NCBI GenBank assembly: GCA_029448655.1
Contig: JACCLO010000010.1
Location: forward strand, 2,914,001-2,978,000
Origin: Wolfiporia cocos
Lineage: Eukaryota; Basidiomycota; Agaricomycetes; Polyporales; Phaeolaceae
DNA length: 64,000 nt
Direction of reading: 5' to 3'
In this document: positions 47,187 through 59,319 of the stretch, one piece after another
Position numbering within the stretch: the first letter of the stretch is position 1
How the letters are laid out: the number at the start of each line of letters is the position of its first letter
Notes under the pieces: generated by a model
Database searches by the model: none
What the model was told of the DNA's origin: nothing
Seen by the model: the letters and a program-made list of their open reading frames with translations, nothing else
Position numbers and translations under genes: made by a program

Positions 47187-47664
47187 GTATTTCTCTGCGC
47201 TCGCCAGCGAATTGCCCCTCTTTTTCACTGGCTCATACTGGTTCGTGTCACGCACCGTGCAGTCCTCTTCGCATCGGTATGGTGGTGGACGCCCTTCCGG
47301 GGGCTATCATCGTGGACGCCTCTCCGCTTTCGCTATGCCTGGCGTAGATGGGTGGGCGACATTGTACCCGTTTTCCCGTTTTCCACCTCCAGAGCTCAGC
47401 GAGATCCAAGCTTACTGGGCTTACGTACATGTCTCACCGGACCGTAATAAAATATACAGCCGGATACTGCTGCGCTAGGTCAGCGCCGCCCCCATTCGCG
47501 CTGCTTATCCGCGCTGCACGTCGTGACGCTGGGTGTGACGCTCATATTCTCTTTGTCTTCGCCTTCGTTTGCACAGGTACAATTCATGGAGGTCACGGTG
47601 GGGGAAAGACGTGGGGGTGCGCACAAGGGTGAGCGCCATGACTGCCTTGAAGCATTCAATCTGT
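47187..47664. other. Right flank of nested MITEs, no gene identified
   Basis: Open frames occur on both strands but no domain is recognised. Confidence 0.4.
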
Positions 47665-47689
47665 TCACTCAACGAGTGCTGATCTCAAC

Positions 47690-47935
47690 ATTCCTGCCAC
47701 TATTGTGCCTTGAGATGGTCGTGAAGTTCGTGTCCGGCGCAAGCGACTCGCGGCCAAGGATGTCGACGTGGTCGCTCGGCCGTATCCAGTCATAGGTCGC
47801 CGGTATGCACAAGTGAGCGCAAGCATACCCTGCCTCTTCAGGTCCATCTCTTTGATCCTCACAAAAAAGTGAGTGCTTCATGATATCACGCGGCTCGAGC
47901 ATTGCGTGCTCCCTCGTCATAGTCATGGTCCCCGA
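47690..47935 (-). pseudogene. Aconitase C-terminal fragment, frameshifted
   Basis: Three minus-strand frames, read in order, follow the domain 4 region of aconitase: VGDHDYDEG (family: GDENYGEGSS), REHAMLEPR (REHAALEPR, containing a substrate-binding Arg in the family), RIKEMDLKRQGMLALTCA (RIHETNLKKQGMLPLTFA), and IPATYDWIRPSDHVDILG with RESLAP (PADYDRIQPDDKVDVLGL). At least three frame changes occur in about 245 bp, no other domains (Fe-S cysteines) are nearby, and the fragment ends abruptly. It is therefore a decayed partial copy of a TCA-cycle enzyme gene, with the functional gene expected elsewhere. Confidence 0.7.
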
Positions 47936-48734
47936 CTTCATCCCGCGGTGGTGGCAGTGCATGCTAGTCCGTGAGCACGCTCCTCACTCTAGTCGGGCCC
48001 TGCACGCTCCACACTTGAGCCGCGCCAATCGGGCAGCTTGGGAGATGCTCTCCGATGATACTCGGGTCCCGGAAATGGGCCCGCGTGAAGAAATGCTCCA
48101 TCGCGCACGCGAACGGCAGCATCCGGTGCAAAGAAGGAGCAACCTCGGTGAAGGCACAGTCCGTTGGAGAATGCTCTGCGAGGGAGCAGTGATCGCGGAA
48201 ACGCTCGTTACCTCAGGAGATATCTAACTGCTGCTTATGCCAGTTGTATCTCAGCCTGTGTACAGATTGCGCCAGTAGGCGAGTGCTGTGGCAATGTCTA
48301 GGCTGCGGTGTCGCCCTTGTATCTCCATCAATTAGAAGCTTTGTACGAACGATTACAAGTGGCTAGTGCAACATTCTCTTTTCCCTACCCAAATACTAAC
48401 TAGTCTTTCTCGTACTGATCACTGATGCTGTGCCGATTACGCCAACTACCGCTGATCGTACCGGTGAAACTAGCGGCGCTGTGCGCTCTACTTCACACCA
48501 CCTTACGAGTGCGGCTATCAGGTATGCCAGCAACAATTTAGTAGGACCCCTCTGAAATTCAATCAGTGTATCGACGCGGCCTCTAATCACAGCATGCATC
48601 AATGATGAGATATGCTATCTATACCTGATACATGATGCGTCCATATGTGAATGGTACAAGAGTGCTTCATACGCAGTCTGCCTGGTGAAAGGGTGTATCA
48701 CGCCCCGACTATCCATTGGACAATACGAATCAAA
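47936..48734. other. Intergenic, possible further pseudogene sequence
   Basis: A minus-strand frame at about 47970-48180 is open and protein-like (MLPFACAMEHFFTRAHFRDP) but I could not match it to aconitase or another family. Confidence 0.35.
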
Positions 48735-51700
48735 TCAAGATCCGCGGAGGCGGAGCCCGACATTCCTGCCATTGTGCTGAGGCGGAGCTGGTTCGCGATT
48801 CGATTTGATGAATAGACCATCCCGCTCTGGCTTGCACCGAACCAAAACGAGGTCACCTTCGTGCACCGTCTCCTCTAGAAGACATCTAGACAGAGGGTTT
48901 AGCAACTCTCGTTGAATCATGCGTGCAAGTGGCCGTGCTCCGTAATGAGGAGAGATGCCGACTTGAATGAGCCAGTTTTTCGCGTTCTCGTCTAGGTCGA
49001 GTCCCTGCAATCTCTTGAGTCCTTCACGCTGCATCAGCTCTCGAAGACGTTTTTCGAGAATCTCTCTCATGACCTCATTGGACATGGTACGCTTTGCATC
49101 AAAAGTCGTAAGCAAAGGAATACTCTTCCTGCAACAACAGATACTCACAAACATAACGACCTCTTCGATACGATTCATGAACTCGGGGGGAAACCTGACA
49201 TCCTTGAAGCGCTGTAGCACCTGTTCGCGAGTCGATCTCGTGATTTCGCCTGATGTCGTGCTCAAAATCTCGGCGCCAACGTTGGAGGTCATAATAATAA
49301 CGCAGTTGCTGGAGATTATTCAGCTCAGAACGAAGAGCACAGTCAATGAAGATGCTTGCCGGAAGTCGACCAACCGGCCCTGCCCATCAGTAAGGCGCCC
49401 TTCGTCGAGGACTTGCAGGAACAACGTCAAGAACTCAGAGCATGCCTTCTCTACTCTATGGGAGCAATGGTTCAGATAATATAAAAAGAATGATTTGGAA
49501 ACTTACTCGTCGAGAAGAACTATGCAAAATGGAGTCCTTCTGACATATTCGGTGAGCTGTCCTCCTTGGTCGTAGCCCACGTAACCGGGAGGTGACCCAA
49601 TCTACAAGTGATCACATATTACACACAGGAGCTAAATACGCACATAACTTGAGATGACTCACAAGACGAGAGACAGAATGGCCTTCCGAATATTCACTCC
49701 CGTCGATGCGCACCATTGCCATTTCTTGACCAAATAACTCCTTAGCGAGCTAATTTGGGGTAAGTCTATCACTCAGGCATCTAATGCGCTTCACGTACAG
49801 CTTTCGACATGAGTGTTTTGCCAGTCCCCGATGGCCCAGTAAAAAGGAATGACGCAATTGGTCGATTGGTATTCCCGAGACCCGTTCGCGAGACTTGTAT
49901 AGCATGGGCAACGGCCTTGACAGCTTCCGGCTGGCCGACAACCTGTTGGTCAGTATGAATCAGTGACGTACTGTGGAGAGGCATTAGCTCCATGTCAAAC
50001 CTGCTGGGACAACACGCTTTCTAACTGTAACAAATGGCTCTTCTCATTTGCAAGCAGGCGTTGCACGGGGATTTTTGTCGCTCGCTCAACAATCTCAGCA
50101 ATACTCTCCGGTGTTATGATGTCCGGTGATGATCTCGAAATGACGTGGCGGTTCTTACCAAAGAACTCACTAATGCTGTCAATAATTTCAGGTCCTTGAC
50201 GTTCCAGCGCCATGAGCCCTCCCCGTAAATCTCTCAGTTCATCCTTGAGGCGGTTTGCTGTAGTGCGGCTGGCCCCATCGCTGTACGCTATGTAAGCACT
50301 TTGAACAAGTAAAAGTGTAGATAACTTACCCAAGCCTTTTGATTTCGTCTCTCTTCTTCTGCAGCAAGGTACGCTGGTGGCTCATTTGTTCCCACCATTG
50401 CTTCAGGTTTTGCTGCTGCCGAAGCAGCTGTTTCATCTTGCCTTCGAGCTCAACCCTTCTCTTCTTTGCTTCAGTAAGTGCTTCTTCATCATCTGGATGG
50501 GTGTCGCGCTAGAAGGTCTCGTGTCAGAATCGCTTCGCATATCATGGTCAAGACTCACTTCCAATGCCCGAATGTGCGCATCTACGTGGGATATCTCCTG
50601 CTCCAACGTATCAACTGCCTCCGGTTTCATGTCTTGGGCCACTCTCGCGGCAGCACATGCTTCGTCCATGAGATCTACTGCAGAATCCGGTAGTCTAACC
50701 CGTTCACATGTTAGCGCTGCATAAGTAAATCAAGTAGAAGCCACACTTGCCGTCTTGCAGTTAGATAACGGTGAGCAAGTTTAACCGCGGTCACAATTGC
50801 TTGGTCCATAATCCATACATTATGATGTTTCTCGTAGCGCTCGCGAATACCACGCAAGATGGTGGTGGCTTCATCGATTGTCGGTTCGTCAACAATGACC
50901 TAGAAGTTAGAATGGAACTCAAATGAGACACAGTCCTCTCATAAAATTCCTACTCATCGTACGGGGGCGAAACGTCGCTCTAGTGCACCGTCTTTCTCGA
51001 TATGTTGACGATACTCCGACAGTGTGGTGGCGCCAATGCAACGGAATTGCCCTCTGGCAAGTGCAGGTTTCAGGAGGTTTGCTGCATCCCTAGGTAGCCG
51101 AGAGTGAATATCATTCTCGAGCGAACCGAGCAACATCAACGCACATGCCAGAGTTTTGACCTCCGGGTGATTTACCAACCGTAATGAGATGTAACTCGTC
51201 GATAAATAGAATTGCAGGACTTTGGCTTTGCTGGCTGCGCGTGACGTCTGGAATGCTTTTCATCAAACCCAAGTATTACTGATTCCTGAAAAGCACAAAC
51301 CCTCTACTACGTTTTTGACACGCTGAAAGCAGTCGCGCAATGAGCTCTAGTCAGATACACACTGCGCAAAGGGAACATACCAGTTCGTATTCGCCTTTCC
51401 CCGCTCCTGCGAATAGTGCACCCAAGTCGAGACTCCATAAAGTACCTCTAAGACTTTGCGGCACTTCTCCCTTGACAATCCGATGTGCTAGGCCTTCAGC
51501 TACTGCTGTCTTCCCTACGCCTGGCTCACCTAAATACAAAAAACTCGCCATTGAGCCTCATATCGTTGTTACAGATCATAACAAAGTTCTTACCAAGTAG
51601 AACAGCTGAGTTTTTAGACCTATAATATGAATAAGATGAGGTGGTCGTCCAGAGTACGCCAAGATCGAGTCTTACCGACGGCATAGAATTTGAATGACAC

Positions 51701-52787
51701 GGCGAATTTCTTCGTCCTGAGAGAGACGTTTATTGAGGATGACCCATCCCGGAGGGCGCGAGCATGAGACACACCCTTCCTATTATCTCGTTAAGCTTGC
51801 CTTCTCGTGCCATATCGCACATATTTGTGGCGTATCTGAGAAGCCCCAATCGATAGGTAACAGCTGGGATGCAAATTTGCTTTTCCAAAGACTTACTTGG
51901 TGAGGTGAGGAAATGATTCGTCATCTTTACTGGTAATTTTGGGGGGCCTGCGGCGCCTTACCGCTCTGACAAATTCTTGACGATCAATTTGGCTGTCCTT
52001 GAGGAAATTTGAGACCCCGTCGTCACCGACTACACTCAGCAGCAAGTGATACGGTCCAGCAAAGTCATCTCCCTGGAAAGGAAAGGTGAATGATACACTC
52101 ATTATGGCCGGGATCCATGTGGTATACTCACTGATATGCTCACTAGAGGATTCGCGCGTCCGAATACAGCAATCAGTTCCTCGGAGGGCTCAATGGTGCC
52201 GGTGCCCCCGATCCTAGAATTAGAGTGGCTTTGATTTACCTCTCTGCTCAGTATCTTTCGAAACCGGGACTACAACGAAGGATGAGCAGATCATTTTGAT
52301 GATGTCTAAAGACTTCATTTACTTACTCTAGTCAGTTTCGCTGGTCCATCGGAGGTAGCAGCATTTGACGTTGGCTGATCCATCTTTGAGGCCTCATTCT
52401 GTATGACATGCCAGAGGGTTGTCACGAGCTCTGCAGACCCCTTCACAGGAGTGGATCAGATGCACAATCTGGTTACTCCAGAAGTCAAGTATTTCTTACA
52501 TGTTCGGGCTCTAGATCCTCAAGGGCAGACCAAAATAGAGAGGGATTATCGGGCACAAAGTTTTCCAAGTTGTGCAAGTTGAGCTCCTTGCCACATAACA
52601 GAGCAAGCAGCAGATGAAAAGGCGTCACTAGGTCGTAACGCGTGTATGAGCTTCTATGGTAGTTTTTGCATTTCGATCCCGTACCTTTGGAGCTCTGAAC
52701 CTCTTTGGCGATGTCGTAAGTTCTTTCTATGATCCTGCCATACTCAATCGTGTATTTGGGGATATCCATTTGAACATCAGCCATCAT
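48735..52787 (-). CDS. Hsp104/ClpB-like AAA+ disaggregase, divergent
   Basis: Hexameric ATP-driven chaperone that extracts proteins from aggregates. Start [20 protein letters not shown] at 52787. An N-domain ([23 protein letters not shown]) leads to NBD1 with [20 protein letters not shown] (Walker A), [12 protein letters not shown] (Walker B) and ALERRFAPV (Arg finger). A middle coiled coil follows ([16 protein letters not shown]), then NBD2 with [55 protein letters not shown] and [10 protein letters not shown]; the C-domain has [18 protein letters not shown]. Many introns; one (49309-49359) has a GC donor. The middle domain sets it apart from ClpA/ClpC types. The C-terminus ends in a basic tail (NVGLRLRGS), not the acidic one of cytosolic Hsp104, and the N-domain is loosely conserved, so it may be a specialised paralogue. 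No mitochondrial presequence is evident. Confidence 0.85.
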
Positions 52788-53188
52788 AGTAAACTTCGAG
52801 AGCGAGCAGGGTAGGCTGTTGCTTGATGATCTTCCAGTACAGATACAAGCGTCCTATATATGAACGATTTTGTATCTAATGGCAATGAAACTGACTGTAT
52901 CAGCGACGCAACACAGAATGCCGACAACGACGACCACGCAGTGCCGGCGAAGACCTAGCACCGTGACCACATCTCATGAAAACATCTGAAGTAGGCCCTG
53001 CATTTCTGTGAGCCTCAGATTACGGCAGATGCAGTACGCGATAAAGTTCCGCATTGTTCAAGCGAGGCTATACTCAGGGGGGGTGTTGTATCCAAGTCAG
53101 GAAGGTGTGAGCCGAGCCAGAGTCACGTCCGTGTTCTTTTCCACGAGGTGTAGGTGAGGCTCAACGCATGCAATAGCCTCATCTGCTA
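52788..53188. promoter_or_regulatory. Promoter region of the Hsp104-like gene
   Basis: About 400 bp of noncoding DNA upstream of the start codon. Heat-shock elements (nGAAn repeats) were looked for; no convincing triple array was seen by eye. Confidence 0.3.
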
Positions 53189-53888
53189 CAGTTGACTATC
53201 TAGTAATGCATACCGTTGGTCCCCGGATTTTGCTATGCATTATGAGGTGTTATGCGTGATCAGATCCGTGACATAGTGTGACTCATTGTGATCATATGTG
53301 ACTTCCCCGCGCAGGTACGTCACGCTCTGTCACATCAACATCGCATTGAGTGCCACTATACGTCTTACGTCTGCCGAACTACTGCTATCCTGCCAGTACC
53401 TATCTAGCGTGCTCTGCTTTTGTGGATCAAAGTTAATGTGATGTAAATGGTCTCGTAGCTTCCGCAACTGCTGCTGGAGAACAAGTACCGAGACACCCTC
53501 AGCTTCTGCAAACTGAGGACAGAACAGTCATGAAGAGTGAGATTGCTTTGTGCTTATTTTGTTGGCTTGACTGCTGAAGACCTAGGCTCTTTGATGGCTT
53601 CTGGTGGCTTTTCCTCAGCAGTAGGATGGGCATAGGGCTTCTTTGCAGGGCACGGTTTGCGCTTCCGGTCGTCTACAGGGAGAGCTGACGAAGTCACACT
53701 ATACTATGCGTGCACTAAATTACCAAATATAGCAAATCTAATAATGCATAACCCCAACTTCGGGCATGCGTTATGCAATATCAGAAATTTATGCATAACA
53801 TCTTGGGGACGAGATCGGTCCCCGGCTCAGGCTATGCATTATGAGATCATATGCATTACTAGCTAATGCATTACTAGATAGTCAACTG
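53189..53888 (-). mobile_element. TA-flanked TIR element, Tc1/mariner-pogo-like relic
   Basis: A 700-bp element. The ends are perfect inverted repeats of at least 22 bp beginning CAGTTGACTATCTAGTAATG, flanked by TA at 53187-53188 and 53889-53890. A subterminal direct repeat (GGTCCCCGG ... GCTATGCATTATGAG) occurs near both ends. On the minus strand, about 53360-53515 reads EGVSVLVLQQQLRKLRDHLH and then KQSTLDRYW. The Q-x-x-L-x-x-aromatic-aromatic pattern resembles a PCNA-binding motif and the C-terminal tails of some pogo-type transposases. The catalytic core is missing, so it cannot move on its own. Confidence 0.7.
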
Positions 53889-53890
53889 TA

Positions 53891-54230
53891 GTTCCATACC
53901 GGCGCCAAGTACACATACATTAGGATCAATCACCAACCGTACCCAGAAGTGATCTATTGATTGTGCGATAAGTCCCTGATAACCCAATTGCATATGCGTA
54001 TGGCCTTCGAAGCTGTGCAGCACTCCGCACGTCGGAGTGTGGTAACATCGATGCACGCAATTAGAGACGATGGCATGTATAGGTCCCTGCTGAGTGCAGG
54101 ACTAGGGGCAGCATCTCTATATTACAGCACAGTGTGAGACTGTAGTGCACCTGCGCTATATTGTGTCATAGCTTCGCTATTCTGGGGCTACCTCTGCATC
54201 TTCCACCTAGTGCTTCCCGTGGCCATCGAC
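53891..54230. other. Short intergenic interval
   Basis: Upstream flank of the triple-UBL gene. A small minus-strand ORF (53874-54056) overlaps the TIR and has no match. Confidence 0.35.
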
Positions 54231-55320
54231 ATGCAGATCTTCGTTCGCCAGCTGTCTGGTGGGGTTACCGCAATTAGCGCGTTACCCTCTGATACTATAG
54301 CATCGATCAAGTGCAGAATACCAGAGACACTAAAGTGAGCTGTACATGTCTTGCTTCAGGACGACCACGCCGCTGAGCTACGGCGCGCAGCTTGAGTTTC
54401 TTAGTGCCACGACTTACGTTTGCGGGACGTGACTTGAAGTCTTCAGCTACTCTTGGCGACTGTAACATCAAGGATGAGAGTATGTTGAGTGTCGGTGAGC
54501 TCACAATATCCCTTCAACACCATTCACATGTGAACGAGATCTTGCAGACCTTCGTTTTCGCGGGGGGACTCCGATGGCGGAGTCTTGTCCCATATCATTA
54601 CCTGAGTCGGATAGCGACAGGAGCATACCGCAACCAGAAGATGAGATGAAGATCCTCAGCCTACTCCATCCTGGGGAGATTCAGCTGTCGATCAAGACTG
54701 TAGATGGCGACATAATCACCATTGTCACCGACCCTCGAAGTTCAATTAAAACATTGAAGGATAGGATCAACGCTATGATCACGGTTCCGCCGGAAGAACA
54801 GCGCCTATTTCACAGTGGCTCTCAGCTCGACGAAGAAAGGGCTTTGGCTGACTATCAGCTGACCAACAAGAGTACATTACTTTTGAGTATGTATCACAAT
54901 TGACTCGGGAATGCAGAGGGAACCGCTAACAAATTTGTAAAAGGCACTTCACGGCCGTTACAAGTAGTCAGGCAGGAGCAAGAGCAGCCTGCAAGCCGCA
55001 AGGAGTTCCAGATCTTTGCTAACAACCTGAATGGACGCTCCTTGAGCGTTATGGTGTCCGCGTCAGAGACAATTGAAAGTCTGCTGAGGAAAATTGAAGA
55101 GAAGACGGATATTCCAGCTGCCCGGCAGCGCATCATTTACGCAGGAAAGCAGCTTGTACCGGAAAGGCTGGTTTCGGACTACGGTATTCAGAAGGAGAGT
55201 ACACTTCACTTAGGTAGGTGTAACCAATGCTATATTTTCCTGACATGCCAATATTTTGGACCCACAGTCTTACGCCTCGTTGGAGGGGATTCTCCAAAGC
55301 GGCCCAGCCACCAGTATTGA
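54231..55320 (+). CDS. Protein with three divergent ubiquitin-like domains
   Basis: Five exons (54231-54334, 54391-54494, 54548-54886, 54944-55213, 55268-55320) sum to 870 nt, 289 residues. UBL1 (residues 1 to about 76) starts [11 protein letters not shown] and ends DLRFRGG. After a Ser/Asp/Pro linker comes UBL2 ([36 protein letters not shown]), which has no Gly-Gly. UBL3 ([47 protein letters not shown]) is nearest to ubiquitin and is followed by a nine-residue tail, [10 protein letters not shown] being close to the stop. By alignment UBL3 keeps the positions of K29, K33, K48, K63 and I44 but not K6, K11 or K27. Ubiquitin itself is nearly invariant, so this is not a normal polyubiquitin precursor. 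It may be a shuttle, decoy or decaying copy. Confidence 0.85.
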
Positions 55321-56280
55321 CCTTCGCCTACCGGGACTTGAGTCATAGGCATAGGCATGGCACTGATATCCGCTGTCTGACACGATTATGCTTCCTTGTG
55401 CGTTATATGACAACGTTCATACTTGAGGACCATCATAAGTCGTAGCAGTTGACGTAAATTGTTGATGGTAATAGTGGTGAGGTGCAAGGCTCCGAGTCAC
55501 TTTCGGAACATAGCCGAGCTGAGTCGCAATGCATGGGTTAGCATGTCGTTCAGAAGTCCGGGAGTCAGATTCCGCGCATGCGGAATAACCCAAATTAGAC
55601 CAATATATATTTAACACTTATGGGAACTCTATGCACCTGTTCGGGTGCACTTAGTGCTGTGTCTGCCATATACTCATCGATAAACTCTGTATCGCCTTCG
55701 AATCTATGCATACTTCGCACATCGGAGCTTCCCTTCCATTGTGTTCAATGGAAGCTCTACTTTTTGACGGCCAGTATGGGACCGCAGATTCCTTTCCAAA
55801 TCCTGTACATCAGCCTCATCTCTACTAGTCATCTGATGACCGAGAATTGGCTATATATCACTGATGGAGACCACATATGCATAGCCCTGTTACGGAATGA
55901 AATGGAATTGCAATCGCGGATACCGATGCAGCCTCGTTCTGCCCTCCCTTGCGCACGCTCATGACTGCGGTCAGGCTGTCCTCACCTGTACCTTACCCTT
56001 TTTATCTCGTTCCCTAGGTACTTGAGTTCCATTAGAAGACTCAAAGCTTTGTAGCTCCCCAGCAACTCTTCACCAGTAACCTTCCCTACTATCGCGAGTA
56101 CGGCTATCCCAAAGAAGAAGTCGCAGGAGAGATTCCTTGTTGCGCTGTATTTTTTTGAGGATTGTCTTGTGCAGATTATCTATTACCGAGCAAGTTTGAA
56201 GACGTGTAAGACCTTCACCGCACCGTGTTGACGGGCGAAGCTCACCAGGCTGAAGGCCATTCTCTATTCCAGACTTTTGG
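55321..56280. other. Intergenic, no gene identified
   Basis: ORFs at 55620-55964 and nearby lack family features. No structural RNA is seen. Confidence 0.4.
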
Positions 56281-57672
56281 ATGGATTTTCCACCAGATCG
56301 AGAGCCTGCTTCAGTTGAGGCTGAGAAAAACTTGACGAATATGATGAATACACTTGCATCCTCGATAACAGATGTGATCATTGGCCTAAAGGGTATGCTC
56401 CTCTCCTCCCTCCCTTCCTTGATGAGGCGGTATGCTGAAAGCGTTTCAAAGGGAAATTATATTCATGGATATTGCCATCGGTATCCATTCTAGGATCTAC
56501 CGAGCATGTGGGATTCTCCAACCGGATTTATATCTCGGAGGCTGACCGACTGTAGAACCAATATCTCGTCCGAAGAGATAATCTCAAAGCGGAAATAGAA
56601 ATAGAGATTAGCGAATGCAGGGCTTTGGTAGGTCCACGTGCTCAGCATGTTGCTAGAATCGTGCTTAATCCTCGCTAGCTCGGTGAGGCGCGCAAGTATC
56701 GCCATAGGCGCATGAAAGTATGATAAGTCATCATTCATTGCCCCGTCATCTCATCTTCTGTGAAGGCAGCCAGACAGGGTTTTGAGACATCAACCAAACC
56801 ACTCGACAATAAAATATTGAAAGAATGTTGCAAGAGCATAAAACAAACGCGACTGTTGAAGAGACATGTAGGAAAATCGAACCTGTCGCTGTTACGTGTG
56901 ATTGTTCTAACATCAGTATTATTTGTAGCTCGAAGCGCTCGAGAAGGACTTGCAGAATGTAGAATTTGCTGCGGTAACTCAGGCTGCTCTTGATCACTCT
57001 GGATACCATGGCATTGTTGACTGGGCGCATGTAAGCTTCATTTTTCTTGTGCTTTTCTCATAAATGACGGTTCATTCACAGCGAACACTCGATGTACACA
57101 AATATCTGATTGAGGCACTCTCGCAGGTATCGTTCGTCGGCGCAGGACTCACCTACAGCACTATCTTCAGGTCAGTATTTTCGTGCTTCAAACGACAAAG
57201 AGAGGGATGACAAATAATGCGTAGTGCAACACGAGGAAATCTGGGCCTCATGTGCTACGCCTTTGCACTGTTCAATTGCGGCTTCATCCTTCCGCTGGCC
57301 ATGCTTGCTCTTCTCCGCTGGGCCACACACCGGCCTCGCACGACTCCTTCTCCGCATATCTGGAGTGGACTCCTCAATTTCTTCGTCTACGTTGCGCTTA
57401 TTGCCGTTGGTGGTGCTATCTGCATCCTTAATGCCACCATCATTCTTCTGCGATTTGAGGGTGGGAATGACTCAATGCCGCAATTGGACATCACGCCACG
57501 TCCCGCAGGTTATGTTGCGCTGGTCTCTGCAGGAATCACTGGCACGATCACGCTCTTTGCACTTGTGCTGCATTATGCCGCAAATGGATGGAACACACTC
57601 TTAGACGCATTATTCAGCCGCTGCAAACAAGAGACCAAGGGGAAGCATTTTGACCATTATGTTTGCCAGTGA
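56281..57672 (+). CDS. Hypothetical multi-pass membrane protein
   Basis: Family not recognised. A likely first exon begins MDFPPDREPASVEAEKNLTN and ends at GLKG before GTATGC. A middle section (about 56400-56928) is unresolved; AARQGFETSTKPLDNKILK near 56764 may be an exon. The later exons are clear: 56929-57030 (LEALEKDLQNVEFAAVTQAA), 57082-57170 (TLDVHKYLIEALSQVSFVGA) and 57225-57672. They encode about four hydrophobic helices: SFVGAGLTYSTIF, CYAFALFNCGFILPLAMLAL, NFFVYVALIAVGGAICILNA and YVALVSAGITGTITLFALVL. It ends in a Cys/Lys-rich cytosolic-type tail at 57672. The layout fits small fungal membrane proteins of unknown role. Confidence 0.55.
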
Positions 57673-59319
57673 TATACACTTGTAATTCAGGCTAGCCTTG
57701 ATATACAAATACACATTTCCTCGTAGTGCAGCATGACGTAGATGCATACATGACCACCTCACTATTGTACATGATCATTGCATCCTTCAACTCATACAAT
57801 AGAGTTTCGGTCACTCGATTAGCACCCGCTGTTACCGAGCACCAAGCCTTGCGACTAAGAATAACAGCAAGTATAGTACTGACTTAAACAGCTGGGTAGT
57901 GTCGGTCACGATAGATTTTATTGCGATCTGAGTGATTAGCGAAATTTCATGAAACCGCAGTACTGTATTTAGATTGTAAGTCGTTAAGCCGGTTCTGAAA
58001 GTAGCGAGAATTCTGACGTTTGCATGTAATCCTAACAATTTCTCAGCATGAAATATTTCTTGGTGAACACTAACGGTTCAACGGGGATTTCCCCGGCAAG
58101 ATGCACTGTGATTGATCGCCATATGAGACCCTCCAAGCAGACTGAAGTAGCTTATCGCCATCATGGCTGCGGCCGCTGGCAAATCCATGATTTTCACAGT
58201 ACATATTGGCAGTTCCCATGCATTTTGCTCTACCATTATCGGATCCGTTGTGGCCCCACGTGCGCTCATTCATGTATATGAAGTGGGGATGGGCAACCCC
58301 GCCTAGAAATGTGTCCTGAGCTTATCACGTCGGAGTCTGAGCTACTTACCCAATGTGGTATATAGATGCCGAGACTGCGAATGTGCCGCTATCGACGCTG
58401 GTACTATCGGGACCTGAGCCTGTACCACTGTAGACATGGCTATGTACTGCAACATTCATTCGAGATCTACGTAGATGCTCAAGATATAATGAAACACCCT
58501 TGATACCTTTGTCAGTTCTTTTCAGCGACTCCTCGACGATATCGAGCCATCGAACGCGACGTGGCGGCGCTCGCATCCCAGTTAGGGAGGCAGATGCATT
58601 CATACCACTGGCACGTAAATATTCTGCACCTCACAAGTACATTCATTCTGTAGGTAGGCAATGATCTCAGAGTGCTTTATTGATAGTGTAGTTTCGACCT
58701 GAGCGATCTTAGAGTCCTATCGCTTTTCACATCATGATTGGCAAGCATTCTAAATCATACTCCCATACATTGATGGATTGGTATCTCCTCCTTCAACAGT
58801 GATCTACAGCAAAAACCTAGTACACAGATCGATCTTGTTTGCTTTTCCGCAGAAATCGTTGGGAACACATTTCCGTTAAACTGTCTCGTAGTTGCGGTGT
58901 GCCATGCGCGATGTACGAAATTGTACAGTACAGATTTTATCTCAAAATTCTGTTCCGAAGAAATTGATGTATTCAATGTTCTGAGCAATACATCCCATCG
59001 ACACAAGGCATGAATGTTCTTATCTGAGGAGCCTTTACATTGATACCGTCGCGCTCTGCGCGCCAAGCTCGTGCCGCAGTGAGAGCTGTCCTGTGGCGTG
59101 TAATAGACGCCGGACATCCGGAATTTGCCGCTCCCCTACGGTTGCCCCTCCCCATATGAAGCTCGCATAAAATTGTACCGTCCGTCGCCCTCCCGTGATC
59201 ACTGCGCTCGTGACTCAAGATGTTACAAGCCTCGTATTTACACTGTGAGCCATTGTAATGACCTACTCCAAAATCTCTGCTCCTGAATATAGTATACTAC
59301 CTGTTATCATGAGCAGTGT
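57673..59319. other. Intergenic, no gene identified
   Basis: Only short ORFs. This would be the place for the 5' LTR of the adjoining Copia relic, but no matching LTR pair was recognised. Confidence 0.4.
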
